Origin: Gordionus sp. m RMFG-2023
Taxonomy: Eukaryota > Nematomorpha > Gordioida > Chordodea > Parachordodidae
NCBI RefSeq assembly: GCF_954871325.1
Contig: NC_088775.1
Location: forward strand, 53,545,561 to 53,609,560
Length of the DNA stretch: 64,000 bases
Reading direction: 5' to 3'
Shown here: in pieces, positions 1 to 12,012 of the stretch
Position numbering within the stretch: position 1 is the first letter of the stretch
How the letters are laid out: each line of letters opens with the position of its first letter
Notes under the pieces: model-generated
The model's database searches: none
The model's input: only the letters and a program-made list of their open reading frames with translations
Told to the model about the DNA's origin: nothing
Translations under genes and position numbers: made by a program

Positions 1-647
1 AAGTTTGCAATTTTGTATTTATAAACTATGTCGTTAGGTGTCAGGTATTGAGATTCCACCATGAAATGTATTATAAGGTTAAAAAAAGAAGAGATAATTA
101 GAATTTTTTGGCCAAAAAAACCTTCTATATTAAAAACTGACAAGTATGAGGTAAAGATAACCTTTGATGTGTTAGTGGGTCTGACAGCCATGCTATTTCT
201 CCAACCCATATGCATAACATCCCCTATATGACACTCTCGCGTTCCACTCCCAAAGAGACTCGGAAAATCACTATCGTTTGTCAACAAAAAATGATCTCGA
301 CCAGTTTCATTAACATCTTCGACCTGTATAATTTCTTCGACCTTCTCCCCTTCTGACATGTCAGAACACTCCTCAACTAAAATAGCATGCCCATTATGAT
401 ACACCAAACCAGTATGAGTTTCAGTTACTATATCCGATTCGTAAACCGATTCCACAGGTATTTTGTGATTCGGATCTGAGATGGATTCAGTCGTTGGTGT
501 CGGTTTTCGCACGGCCAAATTTTGTAAGGCCCTTAAAATGTCGGGTGAAGGTGGTAGGCCAGAATAAAAGGTGGAAGAAGAAGGCGTATCTAAACAGCTG
601 TTGCCATAATATTGGTGATCCGTGGCCGGTGATTGCATAGGGTACAT
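1..647 (-). CDS. First coding exon of an unrecognised host gene (partial)
   Basis: An open frame starts at the ATG at 647-645, with an in-frame TAA about 20 bases upstream, and stays open to the window edge. The first ~160 codons look like real protein: MYPMQSPATDHQYYG at the start, then Ser/Pro/Thr-rich and acidic stretches, ending near MHMGWRNSMAVRPTNTSK. After that the base composition drops to local background. A plausible splice donor (AAAG|GTTATC, exon end 162, phase 0) sits exactly at this change, so the true exon is probably 162-647. The Pro/Ser-rich then acidic N-terminus would fit a transcription factor or other regulator, but no domain is recognised. The rest of the gene lies outside the window. 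Confidence 0.55.
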   Translation of the reverse strand, partial: MYPMQSPATDHQYYGNSCLDTPSSSTFYSGLPPSPDILRALQNLAVRKPTPTTESISDPNHKIPVESVYESDIVTETHTGLVYHNGHAILVEECSDMSEGEKVEEIIQVEDVNETGRDHFLLTNDSDFPSLFGSGTRECHIGDVMHMGWRNSMAVRPTNTSKVIFTSYLSVFNIEGFFGQKILIISSFFNLIIHFMVESQYLTPNDIVYKYKIAN

Positions 648-1923
648 TAGATGGATGGAATAAGAATTTTACCGTTATCGGATATAATAAGAGATAAATT
701 TGTGAAGTTAAATTAGAGTATATGTTCTGAGCTTGAATTGTGTGATCTTTTTTATATAGTTAGTCACTATTTTTGCAAGTTATATATGAGTAATTAATAA
801 GCTAAGGAAATTTAAGGAGCCACTTATTTATATGATTAACTCTTCTACCTTCAGAGTCCTAAAATTTAAAAAAATAATTAATTACATATAAATGAAAGTT
901 TAAATTATCTGAATGATTGTCATTTTTCTCTTCAATAATTATTATTATTTATTACTATAGACTGGTCAGTCATTATTGATTTGGCAAAAATAAAGATTTT
1001 AAAAACCTTCCATCTTTGAATGGCCAAGAATTAAACATATATTATTTATACCTATGAATTTAACATTATTGTAGCATTATTGAAAAAATATTTTATTATA
1101 AGAATGGTTCATAATTGATTAATTTAAAAAATAAGTTTAGAAATATTAATAATATTTTATCACCTTTATCTAAAAATCGTTTGTAAAAAATTTTGTTGCA
1201 AAATAAAACATAAAACCCATTTTCATATTTTTTTTTTAGCTAAAAGATGTAAATCTAATTTATACAAATAATTTTTAGATAAAGATGCTATAAATTGTTA
1301 TTAATCTTTCTAAATTTATTTTTAAAATAATCGAATAGTGGGCTCTAAAAGACTTTGTGATCATTTAAAGATAGAAGACTTTCTTTTACCTCATTCTTTT
1401 TGGCGTGTCAAGCACTATATATATAATAAAGGTATGAATATTACTATGGCAAAATTTGTGAATCAATTTATTGATTTAAATCGCGGTTGTAAGTAATAAG
1501 TTAATGCTTCCGGTGATCCGGTCAGGAAATTAATGAAAACATATATATTAATAAGTAATGAGAGATCAAAAATTTGATATGTGTAAACTGTATAAAAATA
1601 ATTTAACTAGTCAATATCAATGAGTAGGAAAAAATCATTCATTTTCTAAAACGAACTGTTATTTCTCAATTGGATTCCCTGATGCATTCGCCAAATTAAA
1701 ATATTAGTTATTAATATCCTTAATTTAAAATAATCATGATTATTAGGTATGTGGCATTTTTAGTATGCCGTCACAATTAATATATTTAAAACTTTGGCTC
1801 TCCTCCATTTTTCTGATAGCGGCTTGTTTTTAAATTATTTTATAAATATAGTTTAATTAACATTTTTTCTGAGGATACCAATCAAATAAAGAATCTAATC
1901 ATTTTAAAATGTTTGGTTATTAC
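648..1923. other. AT-rich sequence without a recognised gene
   Basis: This stretch lies upstream of the minus-strand exon and should contain its promoter and 5' untranslated region. No convincing promoter motif, ORF or repeat end was seen. Confidence 0.4.
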
Positions 1924-4247
1924 TAATGCTGTAAACATTTCTAAAAAAATCGAACGTGTTCACGTTCGTTCAAAAAAAAGGAACGCGTTCACGTTCATAA
2001 AACCGTTCAAAATTTTATGATAAATTTTTTTAAATTTAATTTAATATAAATAAACTTATATTTTTTAATACAATATATTTTCATGTTAAAAAATAATATA
2101 GTTTTATTTTGATAATATAATTATAAATAAAATGAATATAATATAATATAATATAGCGAATAAAAAGATATTTTTATTTATAAAAAAATTTTCTTATTAA
2201 ATTATAATTAGTGAAGGTCAACGGTCCGGTCCTATCGGTCTTAGACCGGGATCGGACCGGACCGATTGTTGGACCGATCTTTTTCTTGAGGACCGTGGTC
2301 CGGACCGGTCTTTTTATTTTTTACGATCCAGACCGCGGTCCGAACCGGTCTTTTATTATTGTTTAAGTTTGCTTTACTATACAATTAATATAATTTTTTT
2401 GTATATTTTATTTTATGATATTTTTCTAGAGGAGTCATTTTAGATTTTGTTAATTTTTATTTTACAATATGAAAACCATAAGTTTGTCCAAGAAACATTT
2501 TACTTATAGTCCCAATAAAAACATAGAGTATGTGTTCATTGCAGTACCAAATTTAATGTATCGTCAGCACCTAGTAACAAAATAATTGTTTATAATTTTT
2601 TAAGCAATAAATTAATCAAAATAAGCAATAATATTATTAAAATATTTTAGTTATTATCTAGTTCTATTTTTTTTAAAGAAACTGTCTGTATAATTTATTG
2701 TAAAAATTACTTAACCTTTTAAATATAAGAGTATTATATAAACAATAAAATTTATCCAATGGTATTGAAGAAAATGATTTTGTGCTTGTAGAGGGCATAT
2801 AAAAATTAAGAGTAGATTGTGTTTTTTGAGATATTTTCATTTTCATCATTAGAAGTATATATTTTATGTTTTATCAGATGTCTGCTTAAGGTACCTAATT
2901 ATTTTATTAATAAAATGATAAAACAAATCAAATTAGGTTAAAAAATATGTTTTTTAAACAAATAAAAAGACCGATCCAGGACCGGTCTTTTTATTTAGGA
3001 CCACTCTGGATCGATTTTTTTCTTAAGGACCGTGGTCCGGTCCGAGGGTATCGGTCCAGTCCGGACCAAAGACCGGACCGTGACCTTCACTAATTATAAT
3101 AACAACTGTTTTCAAAATATTTATCTGACAGACAGGAACACTTGGCAGTTAATACGGCATTAGCCTAAAAACACGCTCTACAGGGGAAGATGAGGGGATT
3201 GCGGTATTATACTTAATAAACAACTCTTTTAACGTGGAGAATTAATTAAAAACATATTGTTTTGTTATTTGCAAAAAATTGAGATAAGTTATCTTCTTCC
3301 AATCCATTCTCTACTCTCGACATAAAAAAGGATATCTCGAAATTAACAATTCTCTAGGGTTTTCAAAGCATTTCAAAAACGCTATAAGTTTTCTTAATAG
3401 GTTCGTTCTGTGGAAGTTATATCCATGACCATTGAAGTTTGAATGCTGGATGTATAATTGCAGAAAGAACATATTGATCCTTATATATATGTTCAAATCT
3501 TTAAAAAAATAAAATATATGTAATTAATTGAGAGTAATAAGTTTAATACCTTTTATTCCCATTTAATACGGCGTCTATCAATGGTTGACCATATTTGAGG
3601 CCACTAATTTTTTTAATTTTAAAATAACTATCGTTATTGTTGGGGTCAAATATCCCAAATGCATTATTTCTTCAAATTTAATGATTTAACTTAATTATAT
3701 CATATAAAATCAAATAATTAATATTAAAATAAAATAAAATGTCGTTTTAAATTGGAACCTGAAGATTTTGACAATATAATACTTTTTGGCAATATTTTAC
3801 ACTTCGTAAGCATTGGATTAGTTCCTTCAATATAGAATGTTAATGTAAAACATTTATCATATTTGGCCATAGTAATGCTAATTCATCTGATTTTGGATTT
3901 TCAGAATCAGATGATGAGGATTAAATAATAATATCCATGCTTATGCAAATCTATTAAATTAAAATATAAACAATAATATTCAAATTAATAAACTATGTGT
4001 TAAAAAAATTGAAATATGAAAAGGAAATACACAGCCAATTAAAAAATATAAATAATACATTTTTTTAAAAAAATCGGAAATATTAAATTTTTCAAATAAA
4101 TAAAAAATAAAAATATTTTTAAAATTGAACGAACGTAAAATTCGAACGCGTTCGTCATAAAAAAGGAACGCGTTCACGTTCTTCGTCAAAAATAAAAGGA
4201 ACGTCGTTCATCATTTTTTCAAAAAAAACGAACTTCTTACAACACTA
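1924..4247. mobile_element. Non-autonomous hAT-like element interrupted by a second hAT
   Basis: The left end reads TAATGCTGTAA and the right end reads TTACAACACTA, forming a hAT-style terminal inverted repeat. Both ends carry clustered sub-terminal GAACG/CGTTC motifs (1950-2000 and 4130-4215). The flanks are GTTATTAC on the left and GTTATCTA on the right, a damaged 8-bp duplication. A relative lies at about 16915. No transposase was recognised inside. The 2209-3092 element is nested within it. Confidence 0.6.
2209..3092. mobile_element. Non-autonomous hAT element with intact target duplication
   Basis: The termini are TAGTGAAGGTCA and TGACCTTCACTA, followed inward by many GGACCGGACC-type sub-terminal repeats. 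It is flanked by a perfect 8-bp duplication, ATTATAAT, at 2201-2208 and 3093-3100. The 884-bp element has no coding capacity. Its insertion inside the 1924-4247 element makes it the younger of the two. Confidence 0.85.
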
Positions 4248-5026
4248 GTTATCTATTACTATAAAAAATTTTTAAAAAAAATAGATTAGTTTATTATTTA
4301 ATTATTATTATATGGTTGTTTTTATAACCCGCCATCCTGAAAATAACATTATTATAATTTACAATCATGGTAAAATTCCAAGATACATCTGATCTGTTAA
4401 ATAAAATTATGCTTTCGGGTAAAATAATAAAAAAAGAGTGATGGTTAGCCGGACCATTTAATTCATAGTAAAACAATCAACAACTTCAGTAGAGTATTTT
4501 AATCATATTAAGTGATTCCAAACTTAGGAATGGTTTAAAAAACTTGCTTTTAAACGATTAAATTCAAATATCAATATCGAGTGCATGAAAAGTTGCAATG
4601 CACTGTCAAAGATAAGCATAAAAAATCGATTTTTCATTTTAACATCTAGAATATCATAATTCTCTAATAAAATTTTTAAAAAAAAATAGAATATTATTTT
4701 TTAAATGTGCATTATTCTAATTATAATGGTAAAATTATTTTTTTGGTAATGCCAAATATAGTAAAATGAATTTTAAAAAAACTAATGTTTCAAGTCTTTA
4801 TTTTTCTAGACTGCAAAGCCAGGACAGGGTCCAGATTCCACTGAACCAAAATATATTTAAAAGGGGGGGGGGGTTCACAGCCCTGAATTTAACAAATTTA
4901 TTTCTTTTAGAATATTAAATAATTTCTCACTACATTGAGATTAGAATTATGTAATTAGCAATTAATAATGTCAAAAATTGAAACAATAAAATACAAAATA
5001 ATCGAGTATTTTTTATATCTAATAGG
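4248..5026. other. AT-rich sequence with one stray hAT terminus
   Basis: No gene is seen. At about 4862-4886 a G-run is followed by TTCACAGCCCTG, which reads on the minus strand as a hAT-type end starting CAGGGCTGTGAACC. No partner end was found. Confidence 0.35.
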
Positions 5027-5248
5027 TAGTGTTGTTAAACGGCTCATTTTGAGCCTATTTTATAAAACGGCTAACTCAATATTTTAGCCAGAAAAAAATT
5101 GCCTAAACCTCGATAATTTGATAATATATGTCTAGACCTTTATTCCCTCTATGAGCAAAATCTTCAGGCTTGCGTAATACTTTTCTGGATGAAATATGAA
5201 TTAGCCCTTTTTAAAAATCGGCTCAAAACGAGCGGTTTAACAACACTA
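5027..5248. mobile_element. 222-bp hAT-type MITE
   Basis: The inverted ends TAGTGTTGTTAAACGG and GCGGTTTAACAACACTA have GGCTCA/TGAGCC motifs just inside them. The flanks CTAATAGG and CTAATAAG match at 7 of 8 bases, as expected for an ageing target duplication. There is no coding sequence. Confidence 0.8.
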
Positions 5249-6001
5249 CTAATAAGTAATGATTAGTAGTACAATTTAGTATTTTTCATATAAAAATTAT
5301 TTATTCTAAAATAATCAAAGTCTTTGTCTTTCCTTATTAAGTATTTTGATCAAATTTAAGAAATAGAATTTTATTAAAAATATTAATTTAAATCAAATTA
5401 TTTTTATTGGTTTTCTCTCATAATTTAAAACACAATAAAAATATTATGGATTTTGGGAGTTAAATATGAATATTAAAATAGTTAGATATCAGTAGTATCA
5501 AAATTTAAAATAAATGAAACTTTAAATTTTATTTTATAAGAGCTAGTGCTAGATTTTCCTGCAGGCCAGCTGTAACTTCGCCCATAAAATATAGATCTGG
5601 CCCGTTCCTTGAAAAATAAGAATTTATATTTCCATTCTATTCTTTATTTTTTGCCAATTTTAATATAAAAAAATAGAAAGGTTTTTTAAAAAAAAATTAG
5701 ATGGGAAATATTCACTAATCATATTTTGTAATAAATGGAATAAAATAGATAAATACTATTAAATTATCAAAGTTTGCGCTTAATACTTAAATTTATTGCA
5801 TAACATTAATATATAGAATATAATAAATATTTTGAGTTTTCTTCTCTATATGTGGTTTATAGTAATGTCGGGTAAGTGAAAAATTAGTTGCGTCTTAATT
5901 AATGAGATTTAGTGATAGTGGTGAAGAGGGCATTAAAACATAAAAATTCAATATGATATCAAATGAAAAGTAATTATAATATCTTTAAACAGTGTTAATA
6001 A
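5249..6001. other. AT-rich sequence, nothing recognised
   Basis: No ORF of interest, repeat terminus or RNA gene was recognised between the two MITEs. Confidence 0.4.
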
Positions 6002-6669
6002 TAGGGCTGTGGCGATATTAAATATCGGATCGGATCGGCACCGATATTTAGCGTTTTCCAAAATATCGGATAGGGCCGATATCTGTAAAAATCCGATCCG
6101 ATATATTTACTTTTCTTCTTTTTATTATTTTATTTATATTATTTTACATTAATAATATCTTCTAAATAATTTTTTTTTAAACAATGCAAATGCTCAAATT
6201 TTATTTATTTTTTAAAATAGATTCTTAGTATTTTAAAAGTTTTTTATAAAAATAAAAAGGAACACCCAAAGTTTTAATTATTTTAAATCTTTTTCAATAA
6301 TAACGCCAATTTTATTATTTATACCATATAAATAAAAGAATTTTTTAAATGGTATCTGAATTATGGAAATATTTTACAAAAGACAGAGATAATTTTGCAA
6401 AATGCGTTAACTGCTAAATTCTAATTTCACGGGGAGGAATAATGAAAAATTCATTTAATACTATCAATATCCGTATACTTTTTTTAATTTGTAGAAATAA
6501 AAAAATTAATTAAATGCATAATTAAAATTTTTGCATAAAAATAATTGATTTCTTAAATACATTTGGCTCAAAGGGGGTAGTGAAAAATCAATACAAATAT
6601 CGGATCGGGTTTGAGCCAATATCGGAAAATATCGGATCGGTGAAAAATATGTGGATCGGCACAGCCCTA
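6002..6669. mobile_element. 668-bp non-autonomous hAT with perfect 8-bp duplication
   Basis: The left end TAGGGCTGTGGCGATA and right end GATCGGCACAGCCCTA are inverted repeats. GATCCGATAT/ATCGGATCGG motifs are repeated close to both ends and probably served as transposase-binding sites. The duplication GTTAATAA is perfect at 5994-6001 and 6670-6677. There is no coding sequence. Confidence 0.9.
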
Positions 6670-6797
6670 GTTAATAATCACTAAGTAGTCAAATCTAGGT
6701 GTTGAGTGTCAAGAATTTTTAAAAATTTGACGGGTAATTTAAATCTCATTTTTCTAAATAATCACTTTAAGAGGTGGGCCTAGATCTTGGAGATTAG

Positions 6798-6865
6798 TAG
6801 GGCTATGCCGATCCACATATTTTCCCCCGATCTAATCCGTTGGAAATCCGATCTGATGGTTTAAA
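6798..6865. mobile_element. Truncated terminus of the 6002-6669 hAT family
   Basis: It starts TAGGGCTATGCCGATCC and carries degenerate GATCTGAT-like motifs, matching the end of the neighbouring element. No partner end or target duplication was found, so it is a fragment. Confidence 0.55.
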
Positions 6866-7268
6866 ACATAACTAATCCTCTAAGAGCATCGGTCCAATAA
6901 AGTTGATAATTATCGACCAACATTGCAGTCAAAGTATATATTAATTAGCTTTTATTGGATGCGTATATTATATATTATATAATGTTCAAAATATTTTTTA
7001 CATTTTGCCCAATTGAATAATTTTTCTCTATCACATATATATTTGATTTGAAAAAACAGGTCATATGCCATTAGCAGATAATAGGCAATACAAGGCTGCA
7101 TAAAAGGTTATTCCTGATTCGAATATATACAATGTAAAATACCTCTATTTTTTTAAATAAAAACTGCAATTGTTTTATTCCTTTTAATTCATAATAAATT
7201 GTATTTTTTCAAATATGAATATCTAAATGACAATGGCAGCATTAAATAATTCTATATATATATATAAT

Positions 7269-9523
7269 GAATTCCATATCAAATCAACAAAAAAAAGTCA
7301 TTTTCAACCTGACCCCCTTCAATTTTTCTTAAATTTTGTATACTAATAGTATATACTATAACTAAGAAAAAAATGAAATTTTATTTTCCAACACTGTTTA
7401 CCCGCTAAGATATGGCCGTTTGAATCGCGGAAAAATGGTACATCATTTATTTCCAAATATCTCGAGAAATAATTATGTTAGAAAAGTAATTTAAATTTTA
7501 TTTTGTAGCTTAATAAAAGTTCTTTAAAATGACATAAAAATAAATATGGACAGATAACCTGTGTAAAACCGGAAATGGCCATAGGAAAAAAAAAGTATTT
7601 TTTTCAAAAAATTTTTTCTGTAGATTATATTTGTACAAAATCCTAGACTGGGATGAACATGGGTTTAGGAGTTATCACTCTTTATATGGTTAAAATTGAA
7701 CAAATTTAACATTATTATCATCATATTTTTATTTAATGAATAGTTATGAAATAATGTTAATTTAAAAATTATGTCTAAATGATAGGCCCTTACTTTTTTT
7801 TTATCTTTATAAAAAAATTTGAGAGGTGGCTGGGATAATGAGCTGTTTAAAACTTTAGTTAAATTTTATCTCGAAATTGAAATTACTTGACAATAGCATA
7901 AAATAATCTACAAAAATTGAAAGAAAGGCTTAATATATTATTTGACGAGAATTCTATAGATTATAAAACATTCAAACAATGAAAACACTGACAAAATCCG
8001 TGACGAATCTGTAGATTATTTTATTGAATAGTTAAACAATTTAATTCCTCATTTGTTTATAGCTTCATGATAATCATTAATTCGAAACTTTTTAAAATTC
8101 AGTTTAAATGTTGGCGAATTCTTAGTTATTGCAGATCTTTCAGAAAACTATGCATTTATAGTGCAGAACCATGCATAAAGATTTAATCAGATCAATCAAG
8201 CCACTATCAACTCTTTTATAATTTATTACCGTGAGAACAACATAAAAAAACAATGTAAATTTAGTGTTATATCAGATTGTTTAAAACACAAAGCATGTGC
8301 ATTTTATTTATTTTAAAAATTGATCGTATGCTTGAAGGAAAGATTTAATAGTGTTGCTAAAATTTATTATTTTTGTGATGGAGCAGTAACCAATATAAAA
8401 ATAAAAAATTTCATTATTCTCTACAATCATGAAAATGATTTTGGAATAGGCTGAGTGACATTTTTTGAAACCGCACATGGTAAAAGTCCATGCGACATTT
8501 AGGGGCCTTTACTAAACGGTTAATAGCTCGAGCAAGCTTGCAACGTCCATATGAACATCACATATTGACAACAATAGATTTATTTAACTATGCAAGAAAT
8601 AATATCAAAGGGTTAAATTATATATTTGTGAGCAATAATGAATATATGAACATAGAAAGTCATCTTGAAAGCAGATTTTTGAGAGCAAAGAGAATTTCTG
8701 GAACACAAAGTTCCAAGCTTTTATTCCTCTAGACGAAAACAAAAGTCATAATTTATTAAAATTCCTTGGATGTTTATAATATATGATATATTTTAATTAT
8801 AAATTTTTGATTGTATTATATGTAATGCAATTTGAGGCAAATAAAGTTATAAATATGTTTAGAATTATTTTGTCAAGAAACTTCTAGACAAAATTTAACT
8901 AGTTAAACAAAGCTCATTATTTCAGCCACTTCTCAAAAATTTTGATAAAGATAAAAAAAAGTAAGGGCCTATTATTTAGACATAATTTTTAAATTAACAT
9001 TATTTCATAACTATTCATTAAATTTAAATATGATGATATTAATGTTAAATTTGTTCAATTTTAGCCATATAAAGAGTGATAACTCCTAAAAACATGTTCA
9101 TCCCAATCTAGGATTTTGTACAAATATAAAGCAATGTGATATCTATCTACAGAAAAAAAAATTTGAAAAAAATACCTTTTTTTCTAAGGACATTTCCGGT
9201 TTTACACATCCGGTTTTCGATATTAATCAAATGTCTATCATATTTATTTTTATGTCATTTTAAAGATTATAAAGCTACAAAATAAAAATTAAATTATTTT
9301 TCTAACTTAATTATTTCTCGAGATATTTGAAAATAAATGAGGTATATTTTGTCAAAAATATACCATTTTTCCGAGCTTTAAACGGCCTATCTTAGCGGGT
9401 AAACAGTGTTGGAAGGTAAAATTTCATTTTTTTCTTAGTTATAGTATATACTACCAGTATACAAAATTTAAGAAAAATTGAAGGGGGTCGGGTTGAAACC
9501 TTGGTTGATTTGATATGGAATTC
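7269..9523. mobile_element. DNA transposon with ~600-bp terminal inverted repeats
   Basis: The ends GAATTCCATATCAAATCAA and its exact reverse complement close a 2.25-kb element. The arms, about 7269-7860 and 8930-9523, can be followed base by base with moderate divergence; for example the block around CCGCTAAGATATGGCCG on the left is matched on the right. The interior encodes a decayed transposase. A solo arm of the same family lies at 16118, and a related right end at about 30345. The superfamily is not certain. Target duplication is unclear because both flanks are TA-rich. Confidence 0.75.
8120..8732 (+). pseudogene. Decayed transposase of the long-TIR transposon
   Basis: Three consecutive blocks match, from memory, a transposase-like family common in aphids, Hydra and other invertebrates. 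The first is ADLSENYAFIVQNHA at about 8131, followed by a segment containing ISDCLKHKACA near 8270. The second is YFCDGAVTNIK at about 8368, equivalent to the usual FSDGAASQYKN block. The third is EWHFFETAHGKSPCD at about 8450, followed by FTKRLIARASLQRPYEHHIL. The order and spacing are right, and the conserved Asp in SDGA is kept as CDGA. Stops at the ends of blocks and frame changes show it is dead. The last 80 codons (8490-8732) are still open. A DDE-type integrase fold is an inference. Confidence 0.65.
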
Positions 9524-9532
9524 ACCATATAT

Positions 9533-11390
9533 CAGAGACCTGCAGAGGTACCATTTGCACGGCCCGGCCCGGATTTAAAAATTTAAGGCCCGGCCCGGAT
9601 ATTTTTTTAAAAAAATTTCAGGCCCGGCTCGGAATTTTTTAAAATTATATTCTACCTGGTATATACAAAAATTCACCTATGAGGTATTTTACCATATTTT
9701 TCAGCGAGTATTATCGCTTATTATTTAAAAAATACATTTAAAAAGCTAATATTATGAGAATATTATATTGAATATATAAAAATTATAAAACTGTTATTTA
9801 TAAAAATTGATATTTTGAGCATATACTATATTTTATATTGCATTTATAAAAATAAAACTAATATTCATAAAAATGGTAATAATATTTGTCATATACTATA
9901 TTTTATATTACATTTAAAAAAAATAAAACTAATATTTAATTTATAAAAATGGAAAATATTTTGAGAATATAATATATTGTATTTAATTTACTATTTAATT
10001 TATAAAATAAAAATAAATCGCTATTTAAAAAAATGCATGTATAATAAATAGTATTTTGAAAATATAATCTAATTGCACAATATTAATATAATTTATTTTA
10101 TAATATAAATTTTTAACAAAAGAAGATAATTGTATTATATAATATTGTAAAAAAAAATAATGAAAAATGTTGGATTAAAAACTTTCATGACTCAAGGTAA
10201 ATATAATAAATGCAATAAGTATTTGACAGTTTGCAAAGTAAAAAAACAGCATGATTGACGAAACCCTATACTCAAGAAAGATATTAAAAATTCACAAATT
10301 ATCATGAAGAAAGTGAAGCATATCTACCTTTTCAGGTTGAAGATTACTTCTTCTTTCTTCAAGAATTCTCCCATTAGTGGAAAAATTCCGCTCACAGCTT
10401 GCACTTAAAGCAGGAATTGCCAATTTTGCTAAAATTGGAAATTCGCTTTGATGAGCCGCCCACCACTCTAACAAATTATCCACCTTAAATGTTTTATCTA
10501 TTATTTATGTAATTATAATATTCATCATCATTACCAGAATTACCATCGCCCCATTTGTCATAAAACGATTCAGTTTGTTTAACAACAGTCGTAATTTGAC
10601 TGGTCGATGGTATTTCATTTACTTCCTGAGCCTCTTGTAATTTAATATAATCTTTTATATAGTTTTCCGTCATTTTGCGATCTGTCCCTGACTACATACG
10701 TAATTGCTTGAATTTGGGACAGAGAAAAAGAGAAATAAAATGATACTTGTGTAAAACAAATTTTTCAATTAAAAAATGCTTTATATTAAGTAAAATCAAT
10801 TTTATTTCTCCTTTTTCGCTTTGAAAGGTATTACAAACTTTAAGAAGTGATATTCCTTTATTTGATTGTTTTGGTAAAATATATTCTAAAAATTTAGATA
10901 TGAATTATAAAAAAATATATTAATAATACTTGAATATTGGGGCTTATTTAAGATATTCCTTTATTTGATTGTTTTGGTAAAATATGTTGTAAAAATTTAG
11001 ATATGAATTATAAAAAAATATATTAATACTTTGAATAAATTTGCAGGAAATTAATAATTAGATCGATTTGTGGGTGTTAGGTAGTGTTAACCATCACCCA
11101 ATATTATATTAATCATAACTATAATATAATATAATCTTATAACCATTAACTCATAATGTAAAAATTTTTATAAAAAATAGTAAGGCCCGGCCCGGCCCGG
11201 GTTTAACAATCTTAGGCCCGGCCCGGGTATATTAAAAAAAAATTTTTAGGCCCGACCCGGATATGTTTAAAAAAATTTTTTTTAGGCCCGGCCCGGATAT
11301 GTTTAAAAAAATTTTTTTAGGCCCGACCCGGGTATATTTAAAAAATTTAAAATACGGCCGGGCCGGTAGGGCCTGGCCTGCAGGTCTCTG
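9533..11390. mobile_element. hAT element with perfect 8-bp duplication
   Basis: The termini are CAGAGACCTGCAG and CTGCAGGTCTCTG. Many GGCCCGGCCCGG motifs, spaced by A/T tracts, are packed at both ends (9560-9625 and 11180-11360). The duplication CCATATAT is perfect at 9525-9532 and 11391-11398. It contains minus-strand transposase remnants. Two ~106-bp direct repeats (about 10850-10925 and 10956-11030) suggest a local tandem duplication. It landed immediately beside the right end of the long-TIR transposon. Confidence 0.9.
10292..10673 (-). pseudogene. hAT transposase C-terminal fragment
   Basis: Reading down the minus strand, the first piece (10673-10494) has acidic linker sequence including VVKQTESFYDKWGDG and ends at a TAA. 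The second (10483-10292) begins MDNLLEWWAAHQSEFPIL and contains PALSASCERNFSTNGRILE and RRSNLQPEKV. This is the conserved hAT dimerisation domain, with W-W-x(n)-P-x-L and the S-x-x-x-ER-x-FS motif. A stop separates the pieces, and the N-terminal and catalytic parts are not recognisable. It belongs to the 9533-11390 element. Confidence 0.85.
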
Positions 11391-11555
11391 CCATATATAT
11401 ATTGTATTTTTATATATAATGTAGTAAAATCAATATAATATTCATATCATGCAGAAGACAAATATACCAACAACAAATTTTTTAACAAAAAGTTTTTGCA
11501 AAAAGTAAACTTTATGATTTCTCCATCATCAAACGACGGAAAAATATCTGGTTCG

Positions 11556-11584
11556 CCCATCATTCTTGACGGGATGACTACTAG
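11556..11584 (+). mobile_element. Helitron 3' terminus
   Basis: A hairpin CCCATCA-TTCT-TGACGGG (11556-11573) is followed after 7 bases by CTAG and then T. A short GC-rich hairpin just upstream of a CTRR end is the hallmark of Helitron 3' ends. The same hairpin, spacing and CTAG end recur at 35611-35639 behind a Helitron helicase fragment. The body and 5' end of this copy could not be delimited. Confidence 0.75.
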
Positions 11585-11819
11585 TTTATTATAATTGTAT
11601 ATGTGTTATAAATTGCATATAAAAATAAATACTTTCTTCGTCCATCATAAAACAATTTTCGGAAGTTAATTTTATATTATGAAGCTATTCGAATAAAAAC
11701 AGCCGTTAACAACAATTTTTGAAATATAAAATGTTTATTCATTATTGGGAATTTTATTAAATAAGAATGATTGCAAATAATTCCTACTAATAATATATGA
11801 TTATTTTTCAATATTATTA

Positions 11820-12012
11820 TTTTAATCGAATAATCTCGAATAATTCGATCGAATAATAGATAAAAATTATTCGACGAATAATAGATAAAAATTATTCGAC
11901 GAATAATATATTTTCCTTATTCGAATTCGATTCGAATTTTCGAATCGAATAATTGTGTTATTCGTATTCGTAAAATACGAATCGAATCGAGTCGAATATC
12001 GAATAACAAATA
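11820..12012. repeat. Cluster of ATTCG/CGAAT palindromic motifs
   Basis: About 190 bases are dominated by ATTCGAATAA, TTATTCGACGAAT and related inverted motifs, including two direct copies of a ~27-bp unit at about 11853-11905. A similar cluster is at 38390-39015. This looks like sub-terminal repeats of a non-autonomous DNA transposon whose ends were not located. Confidence 0.55.
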
